A stretch of DNA of 64,000 bases from assembly GCF_031202265.1 (NCBI RefSeq), contig NZ_CP100604.1:5252501-5316500 (forward strand), written 5' to 3'. The position numbers and the translations under genes are program-made. Within the stretch, counting starts at the first letter, position 1, and each line of letters starts with the position of its first letter. The notes beneath the pieces were generated by a model. It ran no database searches. It had not been told where the DNA came from and saw only the letters and a program-made list of their open reading frames with translations. This DNA comes from Bradyrhizobium sp. Ash2021 (GTDB lineage Bacteria; Pseudomonadota; Alphaproteobacteria; Rhizobiales; Xanthobacteraceae). This document shows, piece after piece, positions 37,207-46,350 of the stretch.

Positions 37207-37374
37207 GCGTATTGCTCCCTCGACCTGCGCAGGCTCTCCACGAGAGCATATCATAGCGCGCGGCAAGTTCACGTGCAGCATTGAATAGCCGAAATTATGG
37301 AACGGCCAGGATGAGGCTGCGGCCGATACCGTCCAGCCATTGCCCGAATTGATCCGGTTTTGTAAACGACCGGG

Positions 37375-38001
37375 ATGATCTCAAGCCTCGCCCCCAACTC
37401 CGCCGACGCGTTGCTGTTCGATCTCGGCCGCGTGGTGCTCGATATCGATTTCGGCAAGGCGCTGGCCTGCTGGGCCGGCCATGCCGGCCGTGCGCCGGCC
37501 GACCTTGCCGCGCGATTCGTCCGCGAAGCATCCTACCGGGATCACGAGGTCGGCAAGATCGAGGACGCGGCCTACTTTCAAAGCCTGCGCGACGCGCTCG
37601 GCATCGGCATTTCCGATGCCCAGTTCCTGGAGGGCTGGAACGCGATCTTTGCCGGCGAAATGCCGGGCATCGCACCGCTTTTGAAGCGCGCGGCGGCCCA
37701 CCTGCCGCTTTACGCCTTCTCCAACACCAACCGGCCGCATGTCGCGCATTTCTCGAAAGCCTATGCCGATGTGCTCGGCCATTTCCGCGAAGTGTTTTTG
37801 TCATCGAGCATCGGGCTTCGAAAGCCCGATGCGGCAGCCTATGATCACGTGGTGAGAGCGATCGGCGTGCCCGCCGAACGCATCGTGTTCTTCGACGACG
37901 TTGCCGCCAATATCGAAGGCGCCCGGGCGCGCGGTCTGGTTGCGGTTCACGTGACATCGCCCGATGATGTCGTGAACGCGCTCGCTGCACTCGGAATTTA
38001 G
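37375..38001 (+). CDS. HAD-family phosphatase, YihX-like
   Basis: A 208-residue haloacid-dehalogenase-superfamily hydrolase. Motif I is FDLGRVVLDIDF (nucleophile Asp, with Gly at +2 as in YihX), motif II is FSNTNRPH, motif III the Lys in SSSIGLRKPDAAAYDHV, and motif IV VFFDDVAANIEGA. YihX releases phosphate from glucose 1-phosphate; the same reaction is possible here but not shown. It ends nine bases before moeA and is probably cotranscribed with it. Confidence 0.88.
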   Translation: MISSLAPNSADALLFDLGRVVLDIDFGKALACWAGHAGRAPADLAARFVREASYRDHEVGKIEDAAYFQSLRDALGIGISDAQFLEGWNAIFAGEMPGIAPLLKRAAAHLPLYAFSNTNRPHVAHFSKAYADVLGHFREVFLSSSIGLRKPDAAAYDHVVRAIGVPAERIVFFDDVAANIEGARARGLVAVHVTSPDDVVNALAALGI

Positions 38002-38010
38002 GAGTTTGCC

Positions 38011-39237
38011 GTGGCCTTGATGCCGGTTGCCGATGCTCTCAGCGCGATCCTGGCGGGCGCAGAACCGTTGCCCGAAGAAATGGTCGCGCTCGATGCCGCC
38101 TGGCATCGCGTGCTCGCGCGCGACGTCGCGGCACGGCGCACCCAGCCGCCGCAGGCGATGTCGGCGATGGACGGCTATGCGGTGCGCGCGGCGGACGCCG
38201 GTGATCTCACCGCACGGCTGAAGGTGATCGGCGAGGTCGCGGCCGGCCGCCCGTTTGAGAAAAAGGTCGGCGCCAACGAGGCGGTGCGGATTTTCACCGG
38301 CGGCGTGATCCCCGACGGCGCCGATGCCGTCATCATCCAGGAAGACACGATTCGGGAAGATTCGGCAGTCGACGGCGACCACATCACCATCACGGAGGCC
38401 GCGAAAACCGGCCGGCACATCCGCCCCGCCGGCGTCGATTTCCGCGAGGGCGACGTGCTGCTTGCCGGGGGAAGCCGCCTCACCGATCGCGACCTCTCGC
38501 TCGCCGCCGGCATGAACTATCCGGAACTCGCCGTCCGCCGCCGCCCGAAGGTCGCGGTGCTGGCGACCGGCGACGAACTGGTGATGCCGGGCACCATCCC
38601 CGGCCCCGGCCAGATCGTCTATTCCAACGGGTATGCGCTCCGCGCGCTGGCGCGGGCCGAGGGCGCCGAGACCATCGACCTCGGCATCGCCGCCGACACG
38701 GTCGCGGCCACCACCGAGGGCATCCGCCGGGCCCGCGCATCCGGCGCGGACATCCTGATCACCACCGGCGGCGCCTCGGTCGGCGACCACGACCTCGTCA
38801 AGCAATCGCTGGAGGCGGAGCGCGTCACCATGGCGTTTTGGCGGATCGCGATGCGGCCGGGCAAACCGATGATGCATGGCCGGCTCGGCGCAATGCGGGT
38901 GATCGGCCTGCCCGGCAATCCCGTCTCCTCCTATGTCTGCGGTTTTCTGTTTCTGGTGCCGTTGATTCGGGCGCTGTCGGGCCGCGCCAGCGTCCATCAC
39001 ACCAGAGAAACGGCGCTGCTCGGCCGCGATCTCGCCGCCAACGACCAGCGCGAGGATTACTTGCGCGCCCGCCTCGAGGAGCGCGCCGACGGCACGCTGA
39101 TTGCAACCCCGGTCACCCATCAGGACAGTTCGCTGCTCGGGAATCTCGCTGCGGCAAGGGCACTTGTGATACGTCCGCCGTTTGCACCCGCAGCCGGTGC
39201 CGGCGCGCCCTGCGAGCTCCTGCGTTTGCCGGAGTGA
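38011..39237 (+). CDS. moeA: Molybdopterin molybdenumtransferase MoeA
   Basis: A 408-residue enzyme that inserts molybdate into molybdopterin-AMP. It starts with GTG at 38011, with AGGAG six bases upstream. Motifs: AMSAMDGYAVR, the RIFTGGVIPDGADAVIIQED segment, TGDELVMPG, and the MPT-binding ITTGGASVGDHD and LPGNPVSSYV. It acts in the same pathway as moaC at 20131, from which it appears to have been separated by accessory DNA. Confidence 0.95.
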   Translation: MALMPVADALSAILAGAEPLPEEMVALDAAWHRVLARDVAARRTQPPQAMSAMDGYAVRAADAGDLTARLKVIGEVAAGRPFEKKVGANEAVRIFTGGVIPDGADAVIIQEDTIREDSAVDGDHITITEAAKTGRHIRPAGVDFREGDVLLAGGSRLTDRDLSLAAGMNYPELAVRRRPKVAVLATGDELVMPGTIPGPGQIVYSNGYALRALARAEGAETIDLGIAADTVAATTEGIRRARASGADILITTGGASVGDHDLVKQSLEAERVTMAFWRIAMRPGKPMMHGRLGAMRVIGLPGNPVSSYVCGFLFLVPLIRALSGRASVHHTRETALLGRDLAANDQREDYLRARLEERADGTLIATPVTHQDSSLLGNLAAARALVIRPPFAPAAGAGAPCELLRLPE

Positions 39238-39298
39238 AGCGCCGGGCGGCACGTTCCGGCAAAACCGGGTCCCGTTCACCGGAAATTAAGTGGTTGCG

Positions 39299-39313
39299 GA
39301 ACATGTATCGAAC
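39299..39313. promoter_or_regulatory. SOS box (LexA operator) before lexA
   Basis: GAAC-ATGTATC-GAAC matches the alphaproteobacterial LexA operator GAAC-N7-GAAC exactly, 124 bases before the lexA ATG. A near match in the other orientation (GTTC-ATGATTT-GTTT, 39325-39339) lies just downstream. Autoregulation of lexA is expected. Confidence 0.85.
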
Positions 39314-39437
39314 ATATAGTGTCCGTTCATGATTTGTTTCGAGACCTTGTGTCTAGGAACGGGAGTTTCGGACTTCCGATATCAGGCTCCCGATCTCAGG
39401 GAATCGAACGACGCGACCAACCGGGGGAATGCTCGAG

Positions 39438-40148
39438 ATGCTTACGCGCAAACAGTATGAACTTCTGCGTTTCATCAACGAAAGGCTGAAAGAGGCTGGC
39501 GTGCCGCCCTCCTTCGACGAGATGAAGGATGCGCTCGACCTGCGCTCGAAGTCCGGTATCCACCGACTCATCACCGCGCTGGAAGAGCGCGGCTTCATCC
39601 GCCGCCTGCCCAATCGCGCCCGCGCCATCGAGGTCATCAAGCTGCCCGAGCTGTCGGGCGGCGGTAACGGCAATGGCCGCCGCGGCTTCACCCCGAGCGT
39701 CATCGAAGGCACGCTGGGCAAGGTCCGCAGCTCCGGCGCCAGTGCTTCCGAGGACGACGGCAACCGCCCGGTCGCGGTGCCCGTGATGGGCCGGATCGCC
39801 GCCGGTACGCCGATCGAGGCGCTGCAGACCCGCAGCCATACCATCAGCGTGCCGCCGGACATGCTCGGCTCCGGCGAGCACTACGCGCTCGAAGTGCGCG
39901 GCGATTCCATGGTCGACGCCGGCATTCTCGACGGCGACATGGCGCTGATCCAGCGCAACGACACCGCCGACACCGGCGATATCGTGGTGGCGCTGATCGA
40001 CGAGGAGGAAGCCACGCTGAAACGCTTCCGCCGCCGCGGCGCCTCGATCGCGCTCGAGCCCGCCAATACCTCCTATGAAGTCCGCATCCTGCCGCCGAAT
40101 CGGGTCAGGATTCAGGGCAAGCTGATCGGGCTTTACCGGAAGTATTGA
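39438..40148 (+). CDS. lexA: LexA SOS repressor
   Basis: A 236-residue transcriptional repressor and self-cleaving protease. N-terminal winged helix: [41 protein letters not shown]. The Ala-Gly cleavage site lies in [11 protein letters not shown], the catalytic Ser in [10 protein letters not shown] and the catalytic Lys in ATLKRFRRR. The ATG at 39438 gives the usual MLTRKQ start; one three codons upstream (39429) is possible. A perfect SOS box lies upstream. DNA damage should induce RecA-stimulated cleavage and derepression. Confidence 0.96.
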   Translation: MLTRKQYELLRFINERLKEAGVPPSFDEMKDALDLRSKSGIHRLITALEERGFIRRLPNRARAIEVIKLPELSGGGNGNGRRGFTPSVIEGTLGKVRSSGASASEDDGNRPVAVPVMGRIAAGTPIEALQTRSHTISVPPDMLGSGEHYALEVRGDSMVDAGILDGDMALIQRNDTADTGDIVVALIDEEEATLKRFRRRGASIALEPANTSYEVRILPPNRVRIQGKLIGLYRKY

Positions 40149-40341
40149 GACCGGAAGTATTGAGCGGACGCGCTGGTCCGCTTTCGATTCCCTGCAAGGG
40201 GCGGATTATCCACCCCTGATGGATGGTCCTTCGGCAATCGTAAGGATTATCCGCGGCCCAGTCCGGCGCTAGATCCTCAGCACGCAAGCAACGAAGCGCA
40301 CCCGCTTCGTCGAAAATAGCGTGCAGCACGAGGAGACAACC

Positions 40342-40548
40342 ATGCGCAAGACCATTTTGACGGTTCTGGTTTCGGCATTGATTGCCGCATCGACGTCGCA
40401 GTTCGCTTCAGCGGCCGAACGGCACCGCGCCAACAAGGCGAACCGCGTGGTGGCCGGCGGACAATACCGCAACGCCAACAATTCAGTCGACGCCCCCGCG
40501 CCGTCCGGCTGGGCCTATGGCGGCTTCTCGGCACCCGCCGGTCACTGA
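40342..40548 (+). CDS. Small secreted protein
   Basis: A 67-residue product from the ATG at 40342, with GAGGAG upstream. It has a Sec signal peptide (MRKTILTVLVSALIAASTSQFASA) and a short mature chain of about 43 residues rich in Arg, Asn and Gly (RHRANKANRVVAGGQYRNANNS, ending YGGFSAPAGH). It is followed by a clear terminator, which supports it as a real single-gene transcript. No known function. Confidence 0.75.
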   Translation: MRKTILTVLVSALIAASTSQFASAAERHRANKANRVVAGGQYRNANNSVDAPAPSGWAYGGFSAPAGH

Positions 40549-40570
40549 TCAACTCGGCAACGACAAAGAG

Positions 40571-40597
40571 ACCCCGGCGGAGTCGGGGCTTTTTTTT
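40571..40597 (+). terminator. Intrinsic terminator after the small secreted gene
   Basis: CCCCG (40572-40576) pairs with CGGGG (40584-40588) and the hairpin is followed by CTTTTTTTT. It lies 23 bases after the stop at 40548. Confidence 0.85.
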
Positions 40598-40761
40598 GCA
40601 CGCACGGTTCGAACCGAGCGCGTGTTAGCGCGTTTGTGATCTGACAGGCCTACGCCAGCCGCACAATTGCCCACAAAAGCGCGTAAGCTGTCTCCACTCT
40701 GATAGAGGCCTGTTGCCTCAACAGGAGGCACGGGTCGGCTATCTCGAATGAGGAGCATCCG

Positions 40762-41190
40762 ATGTGTGACTATAGTCTGCACGCTATGGCAACCCGCCCC
40801 GCCAAGGTCGGAGAGACGCTGATCACCACGACATTCCGCGGCACATCGACCCGCGGATTTGCATCAGAGAGCGAACCCAATGTCGCGGTCTGCATGCTTC
40901 CCGGCACCGAGCTGGCGTTTGCCGAAGACGTCAAATACGACAACCGGTGGATCTGGACCCGGACCGTCGGCTTCCGCGTCGGCAAGTTCAACATGATTGA
41001 TCCGCATGTTCGGGAACGTCACCATGACGCGGTCGAGTTTCCGGACGGAAGCTTCGTGCTGGTGACGCAGCTCTGCGAGGGACAGCGGGTCAGCGTACTG
41101 CAATTGCCGGTGACGGTGACTCATCCGATCACCGAGCGCGCGGCTCCGGCTGTCGAAACGCGTCCGGCGACGTCGATCTCGATCGGCTGA
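40762..41190 (+). CDS. Conserved protein of unknown function
   Basis: A 142-residue soluble protein starting MCDYSLHAMATRPAKVGETL. Landmarks include STRGFASESEPNVAVCMLPGTELAF, a Lys/Trp-rich centre (YDNRWIWTRTVGFRVG) and HHDAVEFPDGSFVLVTQLCEGQRVSVLQLP. I believe this is a family seen across Bradyrhizobium and relatives, but no function is known. A purine-rich ribosome site (gaggagc) precedes the ATG. Confidence 0.75.
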   Translation: MCDYSLHAMATRPAKVGETLITTTFRGTSTRGFASESEPNVAVCMLPGTELAFAEDVKYDNRWIWTRTVGFRVGKFNMIDPHVRERHHDAVEFPDGSFVLVTQLCEGQRVSVLQLPVTVTHPITERAAPAVETRPATSISIG

Positions 41191-41323
41191 TCCTTCGCCG
41201 TCGGCTTCGGCCGGCGAGCGTTGCGACGCGCGGTGAGTGAAATCGTATTGGAGCGCCTCCGGTACGCAATCCGGAGGCGCAAAAAAGCTGTGTGTTGCCG
41301 AAACATGCCAAAGGGAGTGACCG

Positions 41324-41551
41324 GTGGTCACCAAGATCAGTTGGCAAAAAGCCGGGCACGTCACCGAGCCCGGCCGATACATGTTCAGATTCGGATGGCT
41401 TAACGTCGCAGCAGAAGACCTGGCGATCTGGGAACAATTTCCGGATGCGACGTTTACGCTGGTCCAGATGGCGGCGGCGGCGGACGGCATGGAGGAATTT
41501 CACCTCGGCGCGTTCGAAGTGCCGGCGCATCCCTTACCGGACAGACAGTAA
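41324..41551 (+). CDS. Small hypothetical protein
   Basis: A 75-residue product from a GTG at 41324 with AAAGGGAG eight bases upstream. The sequence MVTKISWQKAGHVTEPGRYMF...FGWLNVAAEDLAIWEQFPDATFTLV is protein-like with acidic and aromatic residues and no signal peptide. No family is recognised. It is convergent with comEC. Confidence 0.65.
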   Translation: MVTKISWQKAGHVTEPGRYMFRFGWLNVAAEDLAIWEQFPDATFTLVQMAAAADGMEEFHLGAFEVPAHPLPDRQ

Positions 41552-41566
41552 CAGCGCCCCCCATAG

Positions 41567-41644
41567 CGTTTTCGAAGAAAACCCGTCAAACCAAGGACTA
41601 CTCGTCGTTTTCGAAGAAAACGCATCAAACGAGAGACTACTCAT
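41567..41644. repeat. 39-bp tandem duplication at the 3' end of comEC
   Basis: Two adjacent 39-base units (41567-41605 and 41606-41644) share the palindrome GTTTTCGAAGAAAAC and most of their remaining bases. The second unit contains the comEC stop codon. The palindromic half resembles the genus-typical intergenic repeat. Confidence 0.75.
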
Positions 41645-43916
41645 CCGCCTGCACATCGGCCTCCGCCGGCGTTGCATCGATAGCGCGCGGTGCAGCCAGG
41701 CGCGGCGCGAGGATCGTTGTCTCGGCCTCGCCGGCCATCCCCGGCGACCACGGCCGGTCGAGACCCCTGGGCTTGACCGCGTCGACAGTAAATCCGTCGC
41801 GGCTTCGCCGCAGCGCCAATGCGCCCTGCCGCCGCAGGCGCTCGAGACCCATGACCGAAGCGGCGCACGAAGCCGGCGGCTGCCGCGCGCTCACCACCAG
41901 CGCTGCGCGCTCGCAATCGTCGGCGAGAGCCTCAGGCCGCAGCGCCAGTGCGACCAACGCACTGCCGGCCGCCTCGGTCACGCAGCCCGCCTCATCGCAT
42001 GAGACGCCCTCCGCCAGCGAGGCATCGGTCGAGAGGCGCGCGTCGGCATCCGCCGCCAGCCATTCCCTCACCAAAAAGGCATCCTTGGCCGTGCGCATCA
42101 GATGCAGCCGCCCATCTGCGCCGCGGACGCCGACATTGCGCCCATCGGCGGAAATCAGGATATCCGGCTGCGGCACCCTGATGGCCCACACCACCGCGAC
42201 CAGCAGCAAAGCTGCCCCCGACCAGCGCAGCGGCGTGCGGAGCAGCCCGAACAGGATGATCGCAGCACTCGCCGTGATCAGCGGGCCGATGCCGAAGGCG
42301 GCCATGCGGCCGACCGCGCCGGGTAGCGCCGCGACCCATTGCGTCACCACGATCATCCAGTCGATGCCCGCTCCCATGATCGCCCAGAACACGCCGTCGA
42401 AACCGAACGGCATCGCAACCAGGCCGAGCAGCCCCGCCGGCATCACCACCGCCGACACCACCGGCATCGCGGCGAGATTGGCCAGCAGGCCGTACGGCGT
42501 CACGCGATGAAAGTGAAACGCGGCATAGGGCGTCGTCGCCAGCCCCGCCACCAGCGACGCCAGCACCAGCGTCATGATCTCCCGCCCGCCCCACAACGCG
42601 ACCCTGGCGGCCGCCGAATTGTCGGGTGAAGCGAACAGACGCGGCATCCCGATCTGTATCAGCGCGACCAGGCCAAGCGTCGCCGCAAACGACATCTGAA
42701 AACTCGGATGCACCAGCGCCTCCGGCGCCATCGCCAGCACGATCATCGCGGCGACGGCGAGCGTGCGGAAGGTGATGGCGCGTCGGTCGACCAGGACCGC
42801 GATCAACACCACCGCCGTCATGAAGAACGATCGTTGCGTCGCGACCTCGGCGCCAGACAGCAAGAGATAGAACGCCGCGGCGACCAATGCTGCCGCCGCC
42901 GACCATTTCTTGATCGGAAAACCCGTGGCGAGCGCGGGGAACAACGCCAGCAGCGCGCGGACCGCAAAGAACACCACACCGGCGACGACGGCCATGTGAT
43001 AGCCCGATATCGACAGCACATGGCCGAGGCCGGAAATGAACATCGCATCATTGACGGGCTCCGAGATCGCGTCGCGGCGGCCGGTGAGCAGCGCGGTGGC
43101 GATGGCGCGTTTGTCGCCCTCCAGGACGTTGCGGATGCGCGCGTCGATCGCGTCGCGCAAGCCCTGCATGAAGGCGGCGTAGCCGAGCAAAAGGCCGCCG
43201 CTGGCCGGCGGCTCCTTTGCCTTGATGGCCCCCATCACAAAGCCGGAGGCGCCGATGCCCTGAAAATACAGGTCGCGGCCGAAATCGTAGGAACCCGGCC
43301 GCAAGGGTGCGAGCGGCGGCTGCAGCCGCGCCTTCAATTCGACAAAGCTGCCGACATCGGGCGCGGTGCCCTTCTTCACCGACAGCCGCACGCGCTCCAG
43401 TTTGGTCTGTCCGCGCGGGCTCTCCATCGTCGCGACGCGCAGCACAAAACGGTCGGTACGCTCGCGGATGTCGCGGGTTTCGACAAAACCCGTCAGCGCC
43501 ACGGAAAACATCGGCCGCGCCAGCACGCCATGCGCGATCCGCGCGGTCTTCCAGGTCGCAACTGCAAAGCCCGCCGCGACCGCGGCGATCATGACCGCGG
43601 CGGGAAACATCTTTTTCCGCCGCAGCAGCACCGCCACCGCGCACAGCGCGATCGCGACGATGGCCGCGACCGACAACACCGGCTCATGGTCGGCGGCAAA
43701 ATAGAAGGCGATGCCGGTGCCGAAGGCGATGGGCACCCAGGGCAACAAACGGCCGGCGCCGGCCTCCGCGCGTACCCATTGGCGCAGCGTTTCGGCGAAC
43801 GCCGGCCAAGCGCTCGGGCGCGACGGGACATAGCCGCCCGCCTGCGCCAACTGGCGCGGCGGCCAGGTGCCGGCATAGCCTCGCCTGCCGCCCGGCGTAC
43901 TGCCCTGCTCCGACAC
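41637..43916 (-). CDS. comEC: ComEC/Rec2-family DNA-uptake channel protein
   Basis: A 759-residue polytopic membrane protein. The N-terminal domain includes soluble OB-like sequence around residues 150-240 (VRLSVKKGTAPDVGSFVELKARL), then the Competence domain with FISGLGHVLSISGYHMAVVAG and SGAEVATQRSFFM. The C-terminal 200 residues lack the HxHxDH metal site of ComEC proteins with a metallo-beta-lactamase domain. In competent bacteria ComEC carries single-stranded DNA across the inner membrane; competence in this organism is not shown. It lies between lexA and the glnS/gltX genes. Confidence 0.9.
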   Translation of the reverse strand: MSEQGSTPGGRRGYAGTWPPRQLAQAGGYVPSRPSAWPAFAETLRQWVRAEAGAGRLLPWVPIAFGTGIAFYFAADHEPVLSVAAIVAIALCAVAVLLRRKKMFPAAVMIAAVAAGFAVATWKTARIAHGVLARPMFSVALTGFVETRDIRERTDRFVLRVATMESPRGQTKLERVRLSVKKGTAPDVGSFVELKARLQPPLAPLRPGSYDFGRDLYFQGIGASGFVMGAIKAKEPPASGGLLLGYAAFMQGLRDAIDARIRNVLEGDKRAIATALLTGRRDAISEPVNDAMFISGLGHVLSISGYHMAVVAGVVFFAVRALLALFPALATGFPIKKWSAAAALVAAAFYLLLSGAEVATQRSFFMTAVVLIAVLVDRRAITFRTLAVAAMIVLAMAPEALVHPSFQMSFAATLGLVALIQIGMPRLFASPDNSAAARVALWGGREIMTLVLASLVAGLATTPYAAFHFHRVTPYGLLANLAAMPVVSAVVMPAGLLGLVAMPFGFDGVFWAIMGAGIDWMIVVTQWVAALPGAVGRMAAFGIGPLITASAAIILFGLLRTPLRWSGAALLLVAVVWAIRVPQPDILISADGRNVGVRGADGRLHLMRTAKDAFLVREWLAADADARLSTDASLAEGVSCDEAGCVTEAAGSALVALALRPEALADDCERAALVVSARQPPASCAASVMGLERLRRQGALALRRSRDGFTVDAVKPRGLDRPWSPGMAGEAETTILAPRLAAPRAIDATPAEADVQADE

Positions 43917-44315
43917 TAACGTTACACCTTACGATCACCTGGCAGGGCCAAGGCTACCGGAAGGTGTTAGTCCCGGGATAGCGGAACAGATGCAGAATAC
44001 GGAGGAAATGCTGACGTCAGCGATGATCTCTTCCGCCTGCCTCAGGCCGATTGAGCCGAAAGTCTCATAAGCCACCAGTCCCATTAGGATTAAACTGCTG
44101 TCGCGCCTCTGCTCTCGGCCAGACGGGACAGAGGCAACGTTGGCTCGCGGTATGAAGGCCGCTGGAGCTCTCAGGTAGTTCAAGGCTTCCCTGAGACCAG
44201 GCGTTGCGGACGCAACTCGCAATTCCCGCCCGTACCGTCGCGCATCAAGCGTACTCCGCGAGCGAATAGCGCTGAAAAACGCGAGGAGAAGCCTTTGAAT
44301 TAACGGGAGCAGCAC
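43917..44315. other. Divergent intergenic region between comEC and the MFS gene
   Basis: About 400 bases with no supported gene. It should contain both promoters. A long leftward open frame crosses it and the MFS gene, but its composition over the gene is that of a shadow. No repeats stand out. Confidence 0.5.
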
Positions 44316-45644
44316 ATGGCAATTCAGATACCGAGTGATTTTCGCCGCGTGATTGTCGCTGCGTCGGTGGGAAACGTCATCGAATGGTATGACTTCTATA
44401 TCTTTGGCAGCCTGGCCGCCGTTTTGTCGGTCAAGTTCTTCGAGCAATCCCACCCCATCGCCGCGCTGCTGAGCACGATCGCGCTGTTCACAGCAGGATT
44501 CCTGATCCGTCCACTGGGAGCATTTCTCTTTGGATGGATGGGCGACCGGGTCGGCCGCAAATATACGTTCCTCATTACGCTCAGCGGAATGGGGCTGGGT
44601 ACCGGGGCGATCGGGTTGATCCCGACCTACCAGTCGATCGGTCTTGCGGCCGCATTCCTTCTCTTCGGCTTGCGCATGATCCAGGGTCTGTGCCTTGGTG
44701 GCGAATATGGAGGCGCCATCACTTATGTTGCCGAGCATGTGCCGGACGACAAGCGCGGCTACTATACTGGCTGGCTGCAGACCTCTCCGACACTCGGGAT
44801 CGTGGTGTCATTGGCCGTGATCGTTCTTACCCGAACCTATTTCGGTAATCAGGCCTTCGACGAATGGGCATGGCGCGTTCCCTTCCTGCTGTCGTTCCTG
44901 CTGGTGGCCATCGCCATCTACATCCGCCTCCAGCTCCAGGAGACGCCGATCTTCCAGGAGATCAAGGCTCGCGGACAGATGACCAGGAACCCCTGGAAGG
45001 AAGCTTTCCTGAGCGCCAACATCAAGTACATCGGGATCGCCATCATCGTTCTGATCGGACAGGGAGTTGTCTGGTACAGTGGTCAGTTCTGGGCGCTGTA
45101 CTTTCTGCAGCAGGTCTCCAAGGTGGACCCTGTGACCTCGGCCTACATCGTGGGAGCTGCGTTGCTGATTGCAACGCCGAGCCTGATCTTCTTCGGCTGG
45201 CTGTCGGATCATATCGGCCGCAAGCCGGTGATCCTGGGCGGCATGCTGCTCGCCGCGATCACGTACTATCCGCTCTATCTGTGGCTGGGAACGGTCACGC
45301 AGCCCGGTAACATCAATTATCCGATCGCGGTCTTCATCATCTTCATCCTCGTTTGCTATGTCGGGATGGTATACGGGCCGGTCGGCGCGTTCCTGGCGGA
45401 ATTCTTCCCCGGCAGGATCAGGTACACGTCGGTCTCGGTGCCGTATCACATCGGCAACGGCTGGGGTGGCGGATTGGTGCCGTTCATCACTTCGGCGGCT
45501 TTCGCGGCCACCGGCAGCATTGGTTACGCGCTGATTTACCCGATTGCAGTGCCCGCGGTGTGCTTCGTGCTCGCCCTCTTCCTGATGCCGGAGACCCGCA
45601 AGATCAGCATCTGGCAACCGATAGAGCCTCGAACCGCATCGTGA
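44316..45644 (+). CDS. MFS symporter of the metabolite:H+ (MHS) family
   Basis: A 442-residue, 12-helix transporter. Diagnostic segments: ASVGNVIEWYDFYIFGSLA at the N-terminus, GWMGDRVGRKYTFLITLSGMG, MIQGLCLGGEYGGAITYVAEH, and FPGRIRYTSVSVPYHIGNGWGGG. MHS members (ProP, ShiA, KgtP, citrate carriers) import organic acids or osmolytes with protons; the substrate here is undetermined. GGGAG precedes the ATG. A GC-rich hairpin follows the stop. Confidence 0.92.
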   Translation: MAIQIPSDFRRVIVAASVGNVIEWYDFYIFGSLAAVLSVKFFEQSHPIAALLSTIALFTAGFLIRPLGAFLFGWMGDRVGRKYTFLITLSGMGLGTGAIGLIPTYQSIGLAAAFLLFGLRMIQGLCLGGEYGGAITYVAEHVPDDKRGYYTGWLQTSPTLGIVVSLAVIVLTRTYFGNQAFDEWAWRVPFLLSFLLVAIAIYIRLQLQETPIFQEIKARGQMTRNPWKEAFLSANIKYIGIAIIVLIGQGVVWYSGQFWALYFLQQVSKVDPVTSAYIVGAALLIATPSLIFFGWLSDHIGRKPVILGGMLLAAITYYPLYLWLGTVTQPGNINYPIAVFIIFILVCYVGMVYGPVGAFLAEFFPGRIRYTSVSVPYHIGNGWGGGLVPFITSAAFAATGSIGYALIYPIAVPAVCFVLALFLMPETRKISIWQPIEPRTAS

Positions 45645-45655
45645 CAAAGTCGCCC

Positions 45656-45684
45656 CAGTGCGGGGCCGCCATGGCCCCGCGCTG
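45656..45684 (+). terminator. GC-rich hairpin after the MFS symporter gene
   Basis: CAGTGCGGGGCC (45656-45667) and GGCCCCGCGCTG (45673-45684) form a 12-bp stem with one G-T pair, 11 bases after the stop. There is no T run, so termination strength is uncertain. Confidence 0.55.
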
Positions 45685-45761
45685 AGGGCGCGACCGATAG
45701 ACCACGTTGCCGAGATCCTGCCTCTCTGCTTGAGCCCTCTTAGCCCGACCGTTATCTCATC

Positions 45762-45797
45762 GCTGGCCGAATGATGTCAGCTGGCCGAATGATGCCA
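45762..45797. repeat. 18-bp tandem duplication at the 3' end of the SPW gene
   Basis: Units 45762-45779 and 45780-45797 (gctggccgaatgatg-tca / -cca) are adjacent and nearly identical. The stop codon of the SPW gene (TGA, 45777-45779) is at the end of the first, so the duplication added or displaced the C-terminal codons. Confidence 0.7.
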
Positions 45798-46139
45798 GCG
45801 ATCGTGCCACCAGGTGCTGAAATCGCGATCGGTCGTTAGTTCCCAGACTGCAAGCAAAATCACCAATATGCCTGAGACCGCACTGTTTACCGTGGCCGAT
45901 CCCGGCTGGTAGCCGACCGTCCACGGCGCCGCCACGAGAGCCAAGCCGATGAGGATTTCTCCCCATTCCTCCAGATAGGACGGAATGACAAATCCTTCTA
46001 CGGCAAACAGAATGACGCATAACCCAAGCGCCATGGTTATCCAGACAGCCGCCCCGGCGAAGCCCAAGGCGAACGGCGACAAGACCAGCCACACGCCTAA
46101 CAACAGGCTGCCGGCGTCTTGCCAATGTTGAATGCGCAT
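45777..46139 (-). CDS. SPW-repeat membrane protein
   Basis: A 120-residue inner-membrane protein with four hydrophobic helices and two SPW-type motifs, LSPFALGFAG and AAPWTVGYQPG, each beginning a repeat. The ATG at 46139 follows GGGAGG by eight bases; longer in-frame starts lie in non-coding-looking sequence. SPW proteins are of unknown function and are often next to stress or redox genes. The C-terminus is His/Trp rich (FSTWWHDRWHHSAS), unusual and possibly altered by the tandem duplication at its end. Confidence 0.88.
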   Translation of the reverse strand: MRIQHWQDAGSLLLGVWLVLSPFALGFAGAAVWITMALGLCVILFAVEGFVIPSYLEEWGEILIGLALVAAPWTVGYQPGSATVNSAVSGILVILLAVWELTTDRDFSTWWHDRWHHSAS

Positions 46140-46350
46140 GATGCTCACCTCCCTTCCTTCCCTGTATGTGGTGATGCACTGATGACAATGCATCCGGCCA
46201 ACATCCTGGCGGCCCATAATTTGGAAGGAGGCTCTTGCAACTGTCCCGCGCCAGGATGAAACTGTGCGGGCTTGATAGGTGTCAACGTCTACGGTTCTGC
46301 TGCCCGGCTGGAGTTCACGGCCGCGCGCAGAGCGAGAGGAGCATGACGCC

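Noticed and set aside
43935..44738. A leftward 267-codon frame across the comEC/MFS intergenic region
   Set aside because: Half of it is antisense to the MFS transporter gene and the rest has no recognisable domain or good ribosome site.
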